From contig JADYZN010000017.1 of the NCBI GenBank assembly GCA_020853095.1, positions 1 through 60,628 on the forward strand: a stretch of 60,628 nucleotides of DNA. The letters are read 5' to 3'. Source of the stretch: Phycisphaerales bacterium. GTDB lineage: Bacteria > Planctomycetota > Phycisphaerae > Tepidisphaerales > Tepidisphaeraceae. This document shows, piece by piece, positions 57,331-60,628 of the stretch (position 1 is the first letter of the stretch; each line of letters starts with the position of its first letter). The position numbers and the translations under genes were made by a program. Under the pieces are notes generated by a model. The model saw only the letters and a list, made by a program, of their open reading frames with translations. It did no database searches and was not told where the DNA came from.

Positions 57331-59802
57331 TTAGAGGCCGAACTGGGCCAGGAAATCGGCTTCGGCGTTGGCCAGGAGGGTCAGCGCCTCGGCCTTGGTG
57401 GCGATGGTGCTGTAGGCTCCGGTGGCGACGCAACCGAATTCGGCGTAGAGGGTGTTGTTGGGATCGACGTAGCCTTCCGGTTCGGCCCCTTCGCCGTCAA
57501 AATCGACGGTCGAAGCGCTCTTGTACGCCCCGAACAACAGGATGACATCCGCTCCATCCTGAAGCGTCTTGACATCCCCATCCCCCTGGATGCCGAAGAA
57601 CAGCTTGCCCTGGGTGCTGGCCTGGGCGGTCACGGCGATGACGTCGTTGCCGCCATCCCCCAGCACGCGGCCGTCGATCCGCCGGGCGGTGCTGGTGGGG
57701 CTTTTGGTCCAGTTGCCGTCAAACGACAAGTCGAGAATGTCGTCGTTGGAGCCGCCATTGGCGGAGAAGACGCCATCGGCATCACGGAGGAAATCGTCGC
57801 CATCGTTGCCAAAGAGACGATCCCAGAACCCGCCCTGGCCGTCGGCGATGTCATTGCCGTTGCCGCCGCGGAGGGTGTCGTTGCCCGCGCCGCCCAGCAG
57901 CGAATCGTCGCCGTTGCCGCCGCGGATCAGGTCATCGCCCGCGCCGCCGGTCAGGGAGTCGTTGCCGTTGCCGCCGTACAGATCGGCGCCGGTGCTGACA
58001 TCCGAGGCCACGGTGATCAGGTCATCCCCCCCGCCGCTTCGGACGATGATCCGGCCGGTGGGATTGAAGACGCCGACGGATGAGCCGTTGATGTTGACAT
58101 CCAGCCCGCCGACGGCGTTGGTGATGTTGATCTGGTCGGCAAAGCGGGTTCCGCCGACGACCAAGTCGCCGTTTTGCAATTCGGCGGCCGTGATGGTGAG
58201 GGACTTGCTGACGGTGGTGACGGCTCCGGCGCTGTCGCGGATGCTCAGTTGAACGGTGTATTCACCCGGCGCACGGAACCGGTGGGTCGCGGTGAGGGCT
58301 TCGGGGTCGCTGGTGGAATGGAAGGCCACCGAACGGCCATCGCCAAAATCCCAGCTCACCTCGTGTGTGTCGGCGAGGTCGGCATCGGTGAAACTGCCGG
58401 TCAACGTCAACTGCTGGAACGCGACGCCGCCGGCGGATCCGCCGATGGGGTCCACGGCGGGGGCGTTGTTGGTCGGGGTGCTGTCATCCTGCAATTCGTA
58501 TACCCAGGCGATGCCGGCATCCATCCCGCCGGTGTCATCTCCCATGTCGGTGAACAACACCTTGTCGCCCGACAGGAAGCCCACCTGGCTGCCAAAGGCG
58601 TTGGGCTGGCCATCCATCGGTGTCGTGGCCGGCGAGATCACCTCGCCGATCAGGGTGTCATCGGCGGCGTTGTACACAAAAGCGGCGCCGGCCGGCCCGA
58701 GGGCGTTTTCGTAAACCGGGTTGCCGTTTTCATCCAGGATCGGGTCGCCGTTTTCATCGTAAGTCGGCATCGGGATCATGGCTTCCTGCGTGCGTGCCCC
58801 GATCAGCAACGTGCCGTTGGACAGCGCCAGGGATGAACCAAAACCGCTGTTGTATGAATTGGGGTCCGGATCGCTGATCGTGCCCACCAGCGAGCCTGTG
58901 GCCGCATCAAAGTGATAGACGAATCCCGGCTGCGGATCGAAATTGAACGGGTCGGCGTAAGGCGCGGAGATGAAGATGTCATTGCCCGCGAACGCCATCG
59001 CCGAACCGAACCCTTGGTAATCGTTGGAGACGGGTTGCTCATACACATGGGTCAACTGCCCATCCTCGACGTTCATCTGCACGACGATCGGCTGGCCATT
59101 GCTGGAGACGCTCGCCCCCAGCGACTCGGCCACCAACATCTGATTGCCGGAGACCGCCAGGCCATGCCCAAAGCCGTTGAGAATGTACGACCCGGCCACC
59201 GGATTGGTGAAGGTGCGGATGATTTCGCCGGTCTCGGTGTCATAAAGCTGGACCATGCCGTTGCCATCAACGTCCAGCGAATCGTGATTGGAGCCGACTA
59301 GGAGATTTTCCCCATAACCGGCGATGGCGACGCCAAAACCGGGGAAATATCCCGAGCCGGAATAATTCTGGGCGCTGATCACCAGCGGATCGACATCGGC
59401 CGCCCCATCGTAGACGTAAACCCGCCCGCCGACGCTGTCGCCGACATCCGCGATGGCGATTTTATCGGTCCCGACAAACGCCACCGCGCTGCCGAAACGT
59501 TCATTGGACTGTGGGTCGGGGTTGTTGAAGGTGCGGACGACGCTGCCGTTGGAGGTGTCGATCAACAACACCTGGCCGCCAGTCGGCGCTCCGATCGCGA
59601 TCCCCTGACTGGGCATTCCCAGCAGCGCCAAGTCCCCCTTGGTCGCCAGAACTTCGCCAAACTGATCGAACGGCTGCGCGGTGGGGGATGTGATCGCGGC
59701 CCCCTGCACAATGCTGACGCTCAACAGCCTGCGCGGTTCGAGGGTTTCGATGGATGCGGACAACATACGTTTCGATGCGGTCTGACTGGTGCGCTTGGAC
59801 AT
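57331..59802 (-). CDS. LEPR-type surface protein with FG-GAP-like, PKD and RTX-like repeats
   Basis: About 823 residues. The N-terminal export motif is SASIETLEPRRLLS (about residues 15-28). Next come beta-propeller repeats of FG-GAP-like pattern (about 40-430), PKD-type sequence with SWDFGDG (near 487) and RTX-like Ca-binding repeats (GGNGNDSL, GGAGDDLI, GGAGNDTL; about 607-650), and a C-terminal tail. Start at 59802 is supported by AAGGAGAA. Probably outer surface or secreted. It converges on the RHS gene. Function unknown; propeller proteins can bind ligands or form enzymes. Confidence 0.82.
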   Translation of the reverse strand: MSKRTSQTASKRMLSASIETLEPRRLLSVSIVQGAAITSPTAQPFDQFGEVLATKGDLALLGMPSQGIAIGAPTGGQVLLIDTSNGSVVRTFNNPDPQSNERFGSAVAFVGTDKIAIADVGDSVGGRVYVYDGAADVDPLVISAQNYSGSGYFPGFGVAIAGYGENLLVGSNHDSLDVDGNGMVQLYDTETGEIIRTFTNPVAGSYILNGFGHGLAVSGNQMLVAESLGASVSSNGQPIVVQMNVEDGQLTHVYEQPVSNDYQGFGSAMAFAGNDIFISAPYADPFNFDPQPGFVYHFDAATGSLVGTISDPDPNSYNSGFGSSLALSNGTLLIGARTQEAMIPMPTYDENGDPILDENGNPVYENALGPAGAAFVYNAADDTLIGEVISPATTPMDGQPNAFGSQVGFLSGDKVLFTDMGDDTGGMDAGIAWVYELQDDSTPTNNAPAVDPIGGSAGGVAFQQLTLTGSFTDADLADTHEVSWDFGDGRSVAFHSTSDPEALTATHRFRAPGEYTVQLSIRDSAGAVTTVSKSLTITAAELQNGDLVVGGTRFADQINITNAVGGLDVNINGSSVGVFNPTGRIIVRSGGGDDLITVASDVSTGADLYGGNGNDSLTGGAGDDLIRGGNGDDSLLGGAGNDTLRGGNGNDIADGQGGFWDRLFGNDGDDFLRDADGVFSANGGSNDDILDLSFDGNWTKSPTSTARRIDGRVLGDGGNDVIAVTAQASTQGKLFFGIQGDGDVKTLQDGADVILLFGAYKSASTVDFDGEGAEPEGYVDPNNTLYAEFGCVATGAYSTIATKAEALTLLANAEADFLAQFGL

Positions 59803-59859
59803 AATCGTTTCTCCTTCATGCAAAGAATGCCCTGGACATGAGTACAACCCGATGCACAG

Positions 59860-59900
59860 ATTATCACCACATCGACCGAAAAGTAAAAATAAATTTACTT
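59860..59900 (-). promoter_or_regulatory. promoter and operator-like repeat before the FG-GAP gene
   Basis: On the minus strand TTTACT (59887-59882) and GATAAT (59865-59860) are 16 bp apart, four and five of six matches. The -35 lies in a perfect inverted repeat AAGTAAA-aataaa-TTTACTT (59881-59900), a possible operator. The rest of the 59803-60047 gap, apart from this, holds nothing recognised. Confidence 0.45.
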
Positions 59901-60047
59901 CAATCGACGGGAACGGGAAGGTCCGTTTTGATGAAAAGATTATCGGCCCACCCCGCCGCGGGATGAAGTGTCGATTTAATATCATCAGCCGTGCAAATCC
60001 TGTCGCACGGCGGGCATCTGTCAGTCAAATGGACGAATGCAATCGTT

Positions 60048-60628
60048 TTAACCCACCAGATACGCATTGGCCCAGTCGCCGTGGTCGCCGTTGATTCCAT
60101 CGCCGGCGTCGTTGACCACCAGTCGTAACTGCTGTCGACCGGCCACGTTAAGGCGCAATCGCTCCGTCCGCGTGTTGCCGGCCATCACGCCGCTGTCGAA
60201 CAGCAATTGGTCATCCGCCCACACCTGGAAGATCGCCGAGCCATCCGATCCCACCTCATCGTCTATGCCCACATCCGAGAAGAACCGGGAATACTTGCCT
60301 CCCAGGTTGAAGACCTGTTCACTGTTGGCGTGGACACCGATGCCCCTGGAATAAATAACGTGGTTCAGCGTAATCGTTTTGCCATCGCCGGCGCCGCTGT
60401 TGCCGACGCTCTGATTTTTCTCCACCGGCCCCCAGCCGTTGGTTGATGAGGTGGGCGTCAGATCGGTCAGTTTTGTGATCGTATTGCCGGTCGGCGGCGG
60501 AGGAGGGGGCGGCACATCGCCGCTCACCAGCTTCGCTCCCGCCCAATCCGCATGATCGGCGAATATCCCGTTGCCCGAATCTGTCACCACCAGTTTCAAC
60601 TGGCTCTTGCCCGTCACATCCACCTTCA
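60048..60628 (-). CDS. tandem NPCBM-domain protein, 5' end outside the window
   Basis: The last 190 or so residues of a longer protein whose start lies beyond the window. They hold the end of one NPCBM domain (LKLVVTDSGNGIFADHADW), a proline linker (PPPPPPP), and a whole second NPCBM domain (NGWGPVEKNQSVG, YSRGIGVHANSE, LRLVVNDAGDGINGDHGDW). This jelly-roll module binds galactose-type sugars in GH98 and GH27 enzymes. The upstream catalytic or other part is not seen. It shares strand with the FG-GAP gene 245 bp downstream but is probably separate. Confidence 0.75.
   Translation of the reverse strand, partial: KVDVTGKSQLKLVVTDSGNGIFADHADWAGAKLVSGDVPPPPPPPTGNTITKLTDLTPTSSTNGWGPVEKNQSVGNSGAGDGKTITLNHVIYSRGIGVHANSEQVFNLGGKYSRFFSDVGIDDEVGSDGSAIFQVWADDQLLFDSGVMAGNTRTERLRLNVAGRQQLRLVVNDAGDGINGDHGDWANAYLVG

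Noticed and set aside
59803-59985. 61-residue N-terminal extension of the FG-GAP protein
   Set aside because: It runs through the promoter region, has no SD, and the export-motif start at 59802 has a strong AAGGAGAA.

Overview
The window looks like chromosomal DNA of a flagellated, GC-rich planctomycete, probably of the Phycisphaerae type. The signs are two giant surface proteins that begin with the planctomycete 'LEPR' export motif (PLERRLLLAA, ETLEPRRLLS), three PEP-CTERM proteins, two single pseudopilin-like proteins with an N-terminal GFTLVELL signal, two DUF4838 proteins and several Gfo/Idh/MocA oxidoreductases. No tRNA, rRNA, CRISPR array, transposase or integrase was seen.

Layout. 0-10.6 kb: sugar and cell-wall genes (ribulokinase, Cu/Zn superoxide dismutase lipoprotein, GT2 glycosyltransferase, hexose-phosphate mutarotase, SDR), clpS, anmK-murQ for anhydro-MurNAc recycling, radA and a DoxX protein. 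10.6-14.8 kb (minus): DUF971, gatB and an MFS transporter fused to HEAT-like repeats. 14.8-19.8 kb (minus): regulator, pseudopilin, DUF4838 protein and PEP-CTERM protein in a row. 20-26 kb (plus): a Gfo/Idh oxidoreductase overlapping a triple-RidA protein, then a flagellar filament-cap unit (small ORF, fliD, fliS). 26-28.9 kb (minus): tatD, yraN and rpsP-trmD-rplS without rimM. 28.9-38.7 kb: succinate-semialdehyde dehydrogenase, GT61, transketolase, an MBL hydrolase, an oxidoreductase, LOG and nth. 40.5-43 kb: glycogen phosphorylase. 43-48.3 kb (minus): a second locus with the same composition as the first (LacI regulator, LamG PEP-CTERM, pseudopilin, DUF4838). 48.6-60.6 kb: very large surface proteins (RHS plus RTX-like; FG-GAP/PKD/RTX-like; NPCBM).

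The most remarkable part is 38.7-40.4 kb. A PEP-CTERM protein with a formylglycine-generating-enzyme (C-type-lectin-like) fold carries, just before its C-terminal sorting signal, a stretch that matches a non-coding copy 365 bp downstream. In the 64-bp core the two copies differ at 18 positions, and 17 of these are adenines of the coding-sense strand of the downstream copy, which is full of AAC codons. This is the template/variable repeat signature of a diversity-generating retroelement (DGR). No reverse transcriptase or Avd gene lies in the window, and the cassette is bracketed by ~75-bp imperfect inverted repeats. It may therefore be a detached, possibly mobile, DGR substrate cassette served in trans.

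The two regulator/pseudopilin/DUF4838/PEP-CTERM loci probably act on different polysaccharides at the cell surface, each under its own sugar-responsive repressor; this is inferred from gene content and order. Regulatory features supported by sequence include a LacI operator overlapping its own promoter, competing hairpins in the ribulokinase leader, several intrinsic terminators and a sigma-28-like promoter before fliD.
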